Assembly (NCBI RefSeq): GCF_000875775.1 | Contig: NZ_CP010868.1 | Coordinates: 496,001-560,000 of the forward strand | DNA: 64,000 nucleotides | Origin: Nitrosopumilus piranensis | GTDB lineage: Archaea; Thermoproteota; Nitrososphaeria; Nitrososphaerales; Nitrosopumilaceae | Direction: 5' to 3' | Shown: positions 35,852 through 43,113 of the stretch, in pieces | Numbering within the stretch: position 1 is the stretch's first letter | Layout of the letters: every line of letters begins with the position of its first letter | Notes under the pieces: model-generated | What the model was told of the DNA's origin: nothing | Databases searched by the model: none | Seen by the model: only the letters and a program-made list of their open reading frames with translations | Translations under genes and position numbers: made by a program

Positions 35852-36078
35852 GAAAAAATATCTATGGATTTCTGTTTGGAATGTGGCTTTTGATGCTTCT
35901 TGGAGGTGGAATTGTTGTTACAATTCTTGGTCCTATAGAAATTTCAGGATTTGGAGATGCAAATTGGTTAATTGCATCTATAATTAAAGCAGTAATTGCA
36001 ATAATTCTTGTTATTATTTGGATTCTTGTTCTATCTAAACTGAAAAATTGGATTTTCCAAAAGGAGATCCAATCTTAA
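35848..36078 (+). CDS. Small membrane protein
   Basis: 76 residues from a TTG overlapping the glycosyltransferase stop. Two hydrophobic helices (LFGMWLLMLLGGGIVVTILG and SIIKAVIAIILVIIWILVL) and a short basic end. Likely a partner of the upstream membrane glycosyltransferase, but no family is recognised. Confidence 0.65.
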   Translation: MRKNIYGFLFGMWLLMLLGGGIVVTILGPIEISGFGDANWLIASIIKAVIAIILVIIWILVLSKLKNWIFQKEIQS

Positions 36079-36551
36079 CTTTCTAGCCATTTTTTTTGCT
36101 TGATATCATATTCTTCTCTAGTTTTTCTGATTGTTGCAGGCATTCCCATAACAACAACATTTTCAGGTACATCTCTTGTTACTACTGCACCCATTGCAAC
36201 AACACTGTTTTTTCCAATGGTTACTCCTGCTTTAATTACTGCACGAGCACCAATTATTGCACCTTCTTCAATTGTAACTCCTCTCATCTTATCACACATT
36301 GGATAAGGATCATTTGTCAAAACTGCAGCTGGTCCAATGAACACATTTTTTCCAATCTTTGAAAGTGGCGGAATGTAAGCTGAACCTTCTATTTTTGTAT
36401 TTTCTCCAATCTTAACATTGTAATCAATATGCACTAAAGAACCAATCTTGACGTTATTTCCAATCTCAACATTGTCTCCAATATACGTAAAATGCCAAAT
36501 TGAAACATTTTGACCAATTTTTGCTTTTTCAGAAATAAAATTTGTTATCAT
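36075..36551 (-). CDS. Hexapeptide-repeat acyltransferase (WbpD-like)
   Basis: 158 residues, almost all left-handed beta-helix hexapeptides (VSIWHFTYIGDNVEIGNNVK, then TIGKNSVVAMGAVVTRDVP). The form with ALTNDPYP-like loop and C-terminal GMPATIRKTR fits UDP-sugar N-acetyltransferases such as WbpD, which acetylate the 3-amino group of UDP-GlcNAcA. The Gfo/Idh/MocA gene in the same operon would be the preceding dehydrogenase. Specific substrate inferred. Confidence 0.85.
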   Translation of the reverse strand: MITNFISEKAKIGQNVSIWHFTYIGDNVEIGNNVKIGSLVHIDYNVKIGENTKIEGSAYIPPLSKIGKNVFIGPAAVLTNDPYPMCDKMRGVTIEEGAIIGARAVIKAGVTIGKNSVVAMGAVVTRDVPENVVVMGMPATIRKTREEYDIKQKKWLES

Positions 36552-36554
36552 ATC

Positions 36555-36824
36555 TTACAAATGCCATGGGTTAGCCTTTGTAATAATTTTTTCAGGTAAT
36601 TTATCCCTAAAATTTTTCAAAAATTCTATTTCTTGCTTTTTGTCTCGTAGCTCATCTGGAAGCATTATTGGAATTTCTTCGATTATTGGGTAGAATCTAG
36701 AACATTTTGAACAAAAAAGAACTCCTTCTGAAACTATGTTATTATTTTCTTCAATTTCAAATAATTCCAAAGGAAAACTCTTGTCAATTGGACATGCTAA
36801 GATATCTATCATTGTTTTATTCAT
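36555..36824 (-). CDS. Trm112-like zinc-binding protein
   Basis: 89 residues: DILACPIDKSFPLELFEIEE and later GVLFCSKCSRFYPIIEEIPI with MLPDELR. This matches the Trm112/UPF0434 family, small zinc proteins that activate methyltransferases for tRNA, rRNA and translation factors. Here it lies inside a sugar-modification operon, overlapping the dehydrogenase gene by 4 bases, so a role with a sugar or protein-modifying enzyme is also possible. Confidence 0.78.
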   Translation of the reverse strand: MNKTMIDILACPIDKSFPLELFEIEENNNIVSEGVLFCSKCSRFYPIIEEIPIMLPDELRDKKQEIEFLKNFRDKLPEKIITKANPWHL

Positions 36825-37756
36825 TTTAGATTCAGATAGATTGGTATCCCCTTTTGGCTAGATAAAAGTGCAGCTTCAGCAATTTTTGTTACATTTACTG
36901 CCTCTTGGATTTTTACAATTTGTTCTTTTTCTCCATTTATTGAATCTAGAAAATTTTGAATTTCTAATAATAGTGGTTCCTGTTTCTCATTTCGAGGAAT
37001 TTCTGTCTCATCTTTTTTTTCTATTTTTACTTCTTGTGAAATAAAATCTGATGAAATAATTGCATCTGAACAAACAGCACTAAATGTTCTAACTTTTTTT
37101 GGCGTAATCCAGTTTGAAGAAATAATTGCCACTTTGTTTTCTTTATATCCTAACATTATACTCGCAAAATCTTCATATTTGTGATTTATTTTTCCTGCTT
37201 TAGCAAAAACTACTATGGGCATCTCATCAAACAACCAATTTGCAGTATCAATATCGTGTACTGAAGTATCATAAATTATTCCAATATCTTTTATGTTAAG
37301 TGGCATTCTATTTTCACGATGAAATTCAAGCATAATTAAATCGCCATACTTTTTTTCTTTAACAAGATTTTTTACAACACCTACTGCAGGATTAAATCTC
37401 TCAATATATCCACAAGTTAGAATTACTTTATTTTTTCCTGCAATCTTAACAAGTTCTTCACCCTCTTCTGTTTTGTATGTAAGAGGTTTTTCAACAAAAA
37501 CATGTTTTTTAGACTCAAGTAATTTTTTTGTGATTGTGGTATGGGTAAATGTTGGTGTTACAACCATTGCTCCATCGAATTCTTCAGAGATCATCATCTT
37601 ATCAAGTGATGTATAATGATTAACAGAATATTTTTCTCCGTATTCTTTACTTCGTTGAGCATCTACATCACAAATTGCACTGAGAACTCCTAATTCTGAT
37701 AAAACCCTTGCATGATTTTTACCCCATCCTCCTGTACCAATTTGTACAATTTTCAT
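36821..37756 (-). CDS. Gfo/Idh/MocA-family oxidoreductase (UDP-GlcNAcA 3-dehydrogenase-like)
   Basis: 311 residues. Rossmann start KIVQIGTGGWGKNHARVL, the family signature HVFVEKPLTY with catalytic Lys, then VHDIDTANWLFDE. The GTGGWGKNHAR start and the acyltransferase downstream resemble the WbpB/WbpD pair for 2,3-diacetamido uronic acids in surface glycans. Its start abuts the ilvE stop (37757). Confidence 0.83.
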   Translation of the reverse strand: MKIVQIGTGGWGKNHARVLSELGVLSAICDVDAQRSKEYGEKYSVNHYTSLDKMMISEEFDGAMVVTPTFTHTTITKKLLESKKHVFVEKPLTYKTEEGEELVKIAGKNKVILTCGYIERFNPAVGVVKNLVKEKKYGDLIMLEFHRENRMPLNIKDIGIIYDTSVHDIDTANWLFDEMPIVVFAKAGKINHKYEDFASIMLGYKENKVAIISSNWITPKKVRTFSAVCSDAIISSDFISQEVKIEKKDETEIPRNEKQEPLLLEIQNFLDSINGEKEQIVKIQEAVNVTKIAEAALLSSQKGIPIYLNLK

Positions 37757-38674
37757 CTAATACACCGCAGTTAACCAATGAATGTAGTCATTATTTTTGT
37801 TCATTACTATGTCTGTATACTCTTCCATCATCTTCTTTGTAATGTCTCCTGGCTTTCCACCACTAATCTTCTTTCCATCAAGTGCAATTATAGGTGTAAT
37901 CTCAGCCGCAGTCCCTGTCAAAAATATCTCATCAGACATTGCAAGCTCACTTCTTGTAATTTCTCTTTCAACTACCTCAATATCTAAATCTCTTGCAATT
38001 TTGATTACTGCATCACGCGTAATTCCTTCTAATGCTGCTGATGCTAATGATGGAGTTGCAAGTTGACCTTCCCTTACAATAAAGATGTTTTCTCCAGGTG
38101 CTTCACTAACATTGCCATCATGATCAAGCAAGATTGCTTCATCTACTCCATTTCTTTTTGCCTCTTGTGTGGCAATAATTGAATTTAGATAGTTTCCTCC
38201 CATCTTTGCTTGTGGTGGAGTTGACCTATCTGAAAACTTTCTCCAAGAAACAATTGCCGCTGAAATACCTCTCTTGTTGAATAAATCCCCAAAAGGAAAT
38301 GTGAAAACAGCAACACTTGTAGGAGCCTTCTCAGTTACATGAAGATTAATTCCGTAATCTCCAACAAAATAAAATGGTCTGATATAGCATGATTTTTTGA
38401 GTTTATTTTTCTTGCAAATTCCTGTTATGGCATTAATAATTTCTTTATCTGAAAAATTCAGTGAAATATTGTAAAATTGCCCTGATCTTCTAAATCGTTT
38501 TACATGTTCATCTAATCTAAACACATGAAGATTTTTTCCATTCCAATATGCCCTTATCCCTTCAAAAATTGATGTTCCATAATGTATTGCATGTGTAGTG
38601 ATTGGTACTTGAGCTTTTTCTGTTAAAACATATTTTCCATCAAACCAAACATATTTTGAAATTGGAAGTTTCAT
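37757..38674 (-). CDS. ilvE: Branched-chain amino-acid aminotransferase
   Basis: 305-residue fold-type IV PLP enzyme for the last step of Val, Leu and Ile synthesis. The PLP lysine lies in PQAKMGGNYLNSII; EAILLDHDGNVSEAPGENIF and FLTGTAAEITPI bind substrate and cofactor. Complete length. It is the first gene of the four-gene block that continues into sugar modification, which is an odd mix. Confidence 0.95.
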   Translation of the reverse strand: MKLPISKYVWFDGKYVLTEKAQVPITTHAIHYGTSIFEGIRAYWNGKNLHVFRLDEHVKRFRRSGQFYNISLNFSDKEIINAITGICKKNKLKKSCYIRPFYFVGDYGINLHVTEKAPTSVAVFTFPFGDLFNKRGISAAIVSWRKFSDRSTPPQAKMGGNYLNSIIATQEAKRNGVDEAILLDHDGNVSEAPGENIFIVREGQLATPSLASAALEGITRDAVIKIARDLDIEVVEREITRSELAMSDEIFLTGTAAEITPIIALDGKKISGGKPGDITKKMMEEYTDIVMNKNNDYIHWLTAVY

Positions 38675-38708
38675 AGAAATTTTTTATATACAGTGTATTA
38701 ATCTTTAT

Positions 38709-39311
38709 TTATTTTGACCAGCCTTCTTTTGGAAATTTCATTCCAGCAACTCGTGTAGTCATGTCTTCTGAATCTGCAAATTTTTCAACAGTTTTCCAAT
38801 CATTCTCAATTACCTTGATTATGTTTTCAGGTACATCTTCTTTCCATGATGATTTTTTTCCAACAGCTGCATCATATAATTTTTCTTTAACTGATGCTGC
38901 GGAAAGTGATTTTCTCTCACCCACCTTTGGCTTTAACCTGTATATCTTCAACATGTATCCTTCTGTTTTGTCTCCAGTATATGAGAAAAAATTTCCTTCT
39001 ACTCCGCGTAGAATTTGTTTTCTTAATTGCCATGATTTTGGTGATAATAATGGTGGCATGTACTTCTTAAATGGTGCAAAAAATGCATAATCATCTGTAA
39101 TTTGAATAGAATCTCCAAATACTGATTCTAACATTTTTTTCCTAACTTCAAAATTAAATGGGAAACTTTTACTATTGATTTCTTTATCTCCATCTCTGAA
39201 AACAACAGGCATTACTTTGACAACATCTGCATCTTTTTTTAATTCCTCAATGATTTCTACATGAGCTTTTGTTACTGGATTTAAATGTGCAAGATAAAGT
39301 GCAGTAATCAA
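38709..39311 (-). CDS. Nucleotidyltransferase-superfamily protein
   Basis: 200 residues. The start ITALYLAHLNPVTKAHVEII has the HxGH-like phosphate-binding turn of cytidylyl/adenylyltransferases (here HLNPVTKAH). The C-terminal KSLSAASVKEKLYDAAVGK resembles the ISST-type motif region. The substrate cannot be told; NMN, phosphopantetheine and sugar- or glycerol-phosphates are all used by the superfamily. It lies 34 bases before ilvE on the same strand. Confidence 0.65.
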   Translation of the reverse strand: MITALYLAHLNPVTKAHVEIIEELKKDADVVKVMPVVFRDGDKEINSKSFPFNFEVRKKMLESVFGDSIQITDDYAFFAPFKKYMPPLLSPKSWQLRKQILRGVEGNFFSYTGDKTEGYMLKIYRLKPKVGERKSLSAASVKEKLYDAAVGKKSSWKEDVPENIIKVIENDWKTVEKFADSEDMTTRVAGMKFPKEGWSK

Positions 39312-39362
39312 TTAGATCACCTAAATGATTCTCATATTTCAATGATTGATTTTTTAAAAATT

Positions 39363-40208
39363 CTATCCGTATGATTCGTACTTGACTTCAAAACTTCCGT
39401 CTTCACGTTTATCATGTTCAGTAACAAAGCCTTTTGGCTTTAAGAAATCCATAACACCGTCAATGGTACCTTGCCAACCACAAACATAGAAAATTGTATT
39501 TTCTTTCGTAACCTTATCTCCAATCAATTCTTCTAATGGTGACATTCCATTATCTCTTGGTCTTAGAAATGTTTCAACTCTTCCAACTTGACCTGCCCAT
39601 GATCTGTTAAACCATTCTTGAGGCCTACTGATTGCTGCTCTGTATTTGAAGTTCCATTCGTCTTTACCTCTTCTAATACTCTCATTTTCTAGTTCAGTTA
39701 ACAGATCTTTGTAACTCAATTCATCCACATAACTGGCACCATGTAAAACAACAATTTCTCGTTTATCTCCTGAATCATGTAGATGTTGTGCAAAACTCAC
39801 AAAAGGTGCAAGACCTGTTCCTCCTCCTATGCAGACAATTCTCCTATTGTCTTTTTCTCCGTTTGGAAGTTCTTCATTAATCAATAATGCTCTACCCGTT
39901 GGTTTTAGCCAAAGAATTTCATCTCCCTCTTTTGCATTAAACAATTGTGTGGTTAATCTTCCTGGAAGTGGTTTCCTAACCCATCTAATTACAAGCTCAA
40001 TGTATTCCCTATTTTCTGGATGAGATGCAATCGAATATGCTCTTCTTACAATCTTTCCACCCTCTACCGGATTTGGTAATCCTAATGTAATGAATTGACC
40101 AGCTTTGTATTCTGGGACTGACCCCTCTTTTGGAACTAATCTAATAATTACTAGATCTTCTTTTAATAATTGAACATATGTGATAGTTGCTTTGTTATCT
40201 ACTACCAT
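39363..40208 (-). CDS. Ferredoxin/flavodoxin-NADP reductase-like FAD protein
   Basis: 281 residues. FAD-binding beta barrel with RRAYSIASHPENREYIELVI, the nucleotide-binding CIGGGTGLAPFVSFAQ, and the C-terminal YVCGWQGTIDGVMDFL. No iron-sulfur domain is attached. A paralogue at 50655-51497 has the same layout. It could exchange electrons between NAD(P)H and the two ferredoxins at 27.7-28.8 kb. The direction and partner are inferred. Confidence 0.87.
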   Translation of the reverse strand: MVVDNKATITYVQLLKEDLVIIRLVPKEGSVPEYKAGQFITLGLPNPVEGGKIVRRAYSIASHPENREYIELVIRWVRKPLPGRLTTQLFNAKEGDEILWLKPTGRALLINEELPNGEKDNRRIVCIGGGTGLAPFVSFAQHLHDSGDKREIVVLHGASYVDELSYKDLLTELENESIRRGKDEWNFKYRAAISRPQEWFNRSWAGQVGRVETFLRPRDNGMSPLEELIGDKVTKENTIFYVCGWQGTIDGVMDFLKPKGFVTEHDKREDGSFEVKYESYG

Positions 40209-40331
40209 AACGATTCAATCATAATATTGACGGTTAAATATATTGTGTTAATTTCATACATGTATTTTCTATCTGACCGCTAAACGTTAATAACCAATTT
40301 AAAAAATGTTAATGATTCGTAATCTGAATAT

Positions 40332-40405
40332 GGGCCGGTCGTCTAGTCTGGTAGGATAGGTGCATGGCATGCATCGGATCAAGGGTTCAAATCCCTTCCG
40401 GTCCA
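40332..40405 (+). tRNA. tRNA-Ala (GGC anticodon)
   Basis: Acceptor GGGCCGG/CCGGTCC with the G3:U70 identity pair, same as the CGC isoacceptor at 5747. Anticodon stem GGTGC/GCATC and loop ATGGCAT give GGC. T arm AAGGG-TTCAAAT-CCCTT, discriminator A, no CCA. Its last base is adjacent to the stop codon of the convergent HEAT-repeat gene. Confidence 0.95.
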
Positions 40406-40945
40406 CTATTTCTTTTTTAATTCCAAAAGCATTTTTAATATTTCAGAATCTCCATCTTTGGAGATCTCATTAATTTTTTCTTCTGAAATTGATATTTTTA
40501 GATTAATTATTGCTTGTAATGCACTTTTTCTAACTTCAAGATTGTCATCTAGAACTGAATTTAGAAAAATTTCTTGGGCATCTTTGTATTTTAGATATCC
40601 TAGTGCGCCAATTGCACAAGATCTAACCATGGAACGTTCATCCTTTACAAGTTTTTTTATATTTGGAATTGCTGATGTTTCATTTCTATTTGCTAAAACT
40701 AAAGATACAAATCCTCGAATATTTTTACTGGATGAATTTAGACTTTTAATTAAAAAACCTGCTATCTTGTTTTTATTTAATACAAGCGAACTAAATGCTT
40801 CTCCTCTCACTTGAATATCGTCATCATCTAATTTTGAAATAATTTTCTCTAAAATTTTAGGATTGTCTGTTTCATTCAAAGTTTCTAAAATTTTGATTTT
40901 TTCTTTACTGCTCCCAGATTCTAAAACTTTTGAAATATTTTCCAA
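40406..40945 (-). CDS. HEAT-repeat protein
   Basis: 179 residues of about five helical repeats: KISKVLESGSSKEKIKILE, DDDIQVRGEAFSSLVLNK, DERSMVRSCAIGALGYLK, DDNLEVRKSALQAIINLK. Such solenoids bind proteins or nucleic acids. No enzymatic motif. Probably a scaffold; partner unknown. Confidence 0.8.
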   Translation of the reverse strand: MENISKVLESGSSKEKIKILETLNETDNPKILEKIISKLDDDDIQVRGEAFSSLVLNKNKIAGFLIKSLNSSSKNIRGFVSLVLANRNETSAIPNIKKLVKDERSMVRSCAIGALGYLKYKDAQEIFLNSVLDDNLEVRKSALQAIINLKISISEEKINEISKDGDSEILKMLLELKKK

Positions 40946-41027
40946 ATTCGAAATAAAATCCTAGTTTCTAGTTAATAATAGTTCAAAATTTTCAAAAAAA
41001 TTATCTTATACTGGAAAAAACACTTTT

Positions 41028-41040
41028 AGCTTTAAATTAT
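41028..41040 (+). promoter_or_regulatory. Promoter of alba (TATA box)
   Basis: AGCTTTAAATTAT ends 21 bases before the ATG at 41061. The core AGCTTTAAAT is shared with both ferredoxin promoters at the same distance from the start codon, indicating a strong, nearly leaderless promoter. Confidence 0.6.
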
Positions 41041-41060
41041 CCTTAAATACCAAATTTTTC

Positions 41061-41348
41061 ATGTCAACCGAAGCCAGAGACACCATATTCATTGGTAAGA
41101 AACCATTGATGGCATATGTTACATCAACGCTAATTCAATTGGCAAACTTACCATCCGTCAACATCAAAGCTAGAGGACTCAGCATAGGACGTGCTGTAGA
41201 TGTAGCTCAAATCATTGCACGAAAAACTGAAAATGCAGGATACTCTATCGGAGAAATCAAAATAGGCTCAGAATCATTAGAGTCACAAGACGGCAGAACC
41301 CGAAACGTTTCAACCATAGAAATTGAAGTAAAGAGAAATCAGGCATAA
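41061..41348 (+). CDS. alba: DNA/RNA-binding protein Alba
   Basis: 95-residue chromatin protein. Family motifs IFIGKKPLMAYVTSTLIQL, then IKARGLSIGRAVDVAQIIAR. The basic loop residues for DNA contact are present. Single gene with its own strong promoter, as expected for an abundant nucleoid protein. Confidence 0.96.
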   Translation: MSTEARDTIFIGKKPLMAYVTSTLIQLANLPSVNIKARGLSIGRAVDVAQIIARKTENAGYSIGEIKIGSESLESQDGRTRNVSTIEIEVKRNQA

Positions 41349-41373
41349 CTGACTTTACTTGTACTTTTTTATT

Positions 41374-42240
41374 TTATTCTCTTTTTGAAAATCCATACTT
41401 CTTTTCCATCTTTCTAAATTTAGAAAGTTCTACAAGTTCATTGAACTGATCAAAATTCACTACTTTGTTTTTATATTTTGAAGTCGTACCTGTCTTTTTT
41501 AATTCTTGAAGTATATTCATTGTAGCAAAAGTATTTGCAAACAATACTGATAATGGATACAAAATTATCTTAAATCCTATTTTGTGTAATTCTTGAGCAG
41601 AACTAATTGGGGTTGCTCCTCCTTCAATCATATTTGCAACTAATGGTGCATTTATTGATTTTCCAATCTTCTTCATCTCTTCAATAGATCTTGGTGCCTC
41701 CACAAATACAGCATCAGCTCCTGTTTTTTTATTTTGTAATCCTCTTTCTATTGCTGCATCAAGACCTTCTGTTGCTCTTGCATCTGTTCTTGCAACAATA
41801 ATGAAATCTTTGTTTTCTCTTGCATCAATTGCAGCACTCAGTTTTTCTGTATATTCTTCTTGGGAGACAACTTCTTTTCCTTGCATATGTCCACATCTTT
41901 TTGGCCATCTTTGATCCTCTAGAAAAATCCCCGAGGCACCTGCAGATTCTAATTCTTTTACAAGCTTCCAAACACTAAGTGCATTTCCGTAACCTGTATC
42001 AGAATCTACTATTACTGGAACTTTGACTGCCCTGCAAATTCTTCTTGCGTTGTCAACTGTTTCTGTTGCTCCAATGAATCCGTAATCTGGCATTCCAAAA
42101 AGAGTTGCAGATGTCCCATATCCTGTTTGAAACATAACATCAAATCCTACTTTTTCAGCAATTTTTGCACCAATTGCATCATAGACTCCAGGAATGACTA
42201 AAGGCTTGTTATCTTTTAACATACTACGTAATTTTTTCAT
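41374..42240 (-). CDS. Isocitrate lyase / PEP phosphomutase-family protein (methylisocitrate-lyase-like)
   Basis: 288 residues, TIM barrel with the start LRSMLKDNKPLVIPGVYDAI, metal Asp region DSDTGYGNALSV, catalytic loop WPKRCGHMQGKEV (KRCGH), and VFVEAPRS. It could be 2-methylisocitrate lyase, 2,3-dimethylmalate lyase or an oxaloacetate-type lyase. Its role beside thaumarchaeal carbon fixation is not known. Family is firm, reaction is not. Confidence 0.83.
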   Translation of the reverse strand: MKKLRSMLKDNKPLVIPGVYDAIGAKIAEKVGFDVMFQTGYGTSATLFGMPDYGFIGATETVDNARRICRAVKVPVIVDSDTGYGNALSVWKLVKELESAGASGIFLEDQRWPKRCGHMQGKEVVSQEEYTEKLSAAIDARENKDFIIVARTDARATEGLDAAIERGLQNKKTGADAVFVEAPRSIEEMKKIGKSINAPLVANMIEGGATPISSAQELHKIGFKIILYPLSVLFANTFATMNILQELKKTGTTSKYKNKVVNFDQFNELVELSKFRKMEKKYGFSKRE

Positions 42241-42314
42241 AAAGTTACTTTTTTTCTGAATTATTTATGATTTTAAGCAATTATCTCGTTAAACATTTTT
42301 TACTCTTTTTTTGT

Positions 42315-42356
42315 TGTTATGCACTATTCTTATAAAATAATTCCTTTGGCATAACA
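42315..42356. repeat. Inverted repeat in the gap between two minus-strand genes
   Basis: TGTTATGC (42315-42322) and GCATAACA (42349-42356) form 8-bp arms with a 26-base AT-rich loop. The rest of the 269-base gap is AT-rich and shows no gene. It may mark an RNA hairpin or an operator half-site pair for the isocitrate-lyase-family gene downstream. Confidence 0.3.
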
Positions 42357-42509
42357 CAGTTGACATATTTTCTAAATTTCATTTATTTCTTTTATTTACA
42401 TGAGTTTTTCTACAACTTGTAGTTTTTTCATTTTTGTATTTTATTATAATATATGCTGCTTTTGTGCCCATAATTGCTGATTTTTTAAAATAATTTATCG
42501 TTGTTAGAT

Positions 42510-43019
42510 TTAGTCTATTTTGATTTTTTTACCTTTTTTTTCAACGTCTTTTGCATCAATTTTCTTTAACTCCTCTTGAAGAAATTTTCTATATTTCTCA
42601 GTCTCTTCATTAGTCATATTTGCAACATTTGAACTCAAAATGGCACCCATTGAAGATATTTTTTCAAGTAAATCCATTGCTACAAACCTTCCAACGTTTC
42701 CTAATCTAAAAAGAACATCTAATTGCTTTTTTACAATATCATTGACTTTATCTACATCTTGTGCAGTTTCAGCACCTCTCTTTGTTAATTGATATTTTCC
42801 ATCTTTTGTCTCTTGAATTAGTCCTTCATCTAATAGTCTGCCTAACAATGGATAAATCAATCCAGGTGATGGCTTCCAAATTCCATTACTTTGTTCTACT
42901 GCATAATCTATGATTTCTTTTCCTGTATGTTCTTTTTTCTTAAGTAACTCTAGTATGAAATACCTTGAAAATCCTCTAGGAACTGAACTTCCTACTCTCT
43001 GAAACCATTCAGAAATCAT
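42510..43019 (-). CDS. PadR-family transcriptional regulator
   Basis: 169 residues from the ATG at 43019 (MISEWFQRVGSSVPRGFSRY). A GTG start at 43034 also exists, but it lies within the operator. The winged helix reads FILELLKKKEHTGKEIIDYA and PSPGLIYPLLGRLLDEGLIQ, followed by DGKYQLTKRGAETAQD, then a helical dimerisation tail. It is divergent from the sdh operon with a tandem palindrome between them, so it likely controls itself and perhaps sdh. Confidence 0.88.
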   Translation of the reverse strand: MISEWFQRVGSSVPRGFSRYFILELLKKKEHTGKEIIDYAVEQSNGIWKPSPGLIYPLLGRLLDEGLIQETKDGKYQLTKRGAETAQDVDKVNDIVKKQLDVLFRLGNVGRFVAMDLLEKISSMGAILSSNVANMTNEETEKYRKFLQEELKKIDAKDVEKKGKKIKID

Positions 43020-43041
43020 CACTAGTGATATCACTAGTGAT
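43018..43041. promoter_or_regulatory. Tandem palindromic operator at the padR start
   Basis: The perfect 12-bp palindrome ATCACTAGTGAT occurs twice without spacer (43018-43029 and 43030-43041), so the whole 24 bp is also a palindrome. It covers the padR start codon and the upstream edge, exactly where an auto-repressor would block a leaderless transcript. It is followed by TATATATG. Confidence 0.75.
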
Positions 43042-43079
43042 ATATATGAATATTTTGATTCATGCCTGACAATTACTAC

Positions 43080-43088
43080 ATATTTATC
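43080..43088 (+). promoter_or_regulatory. TATA box of the sdh operon
   Basis: ATATTTATC lies 34-26 bases before the sdhA ATG, 39 bases from the edge of the PadR operator. Confidence 0.45.
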
Positions 43089-43113
43089 CAGCCCTAAGCA
43101 AGTTTGTCTTAAA

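Noticed and set aside
30031-36078. Replication origin suspected because of the GINS-MCM-Hel308 genes
   Set aside because: No Cdc6/Orc1 gene and no set of ORB-like repeats was seen around them.
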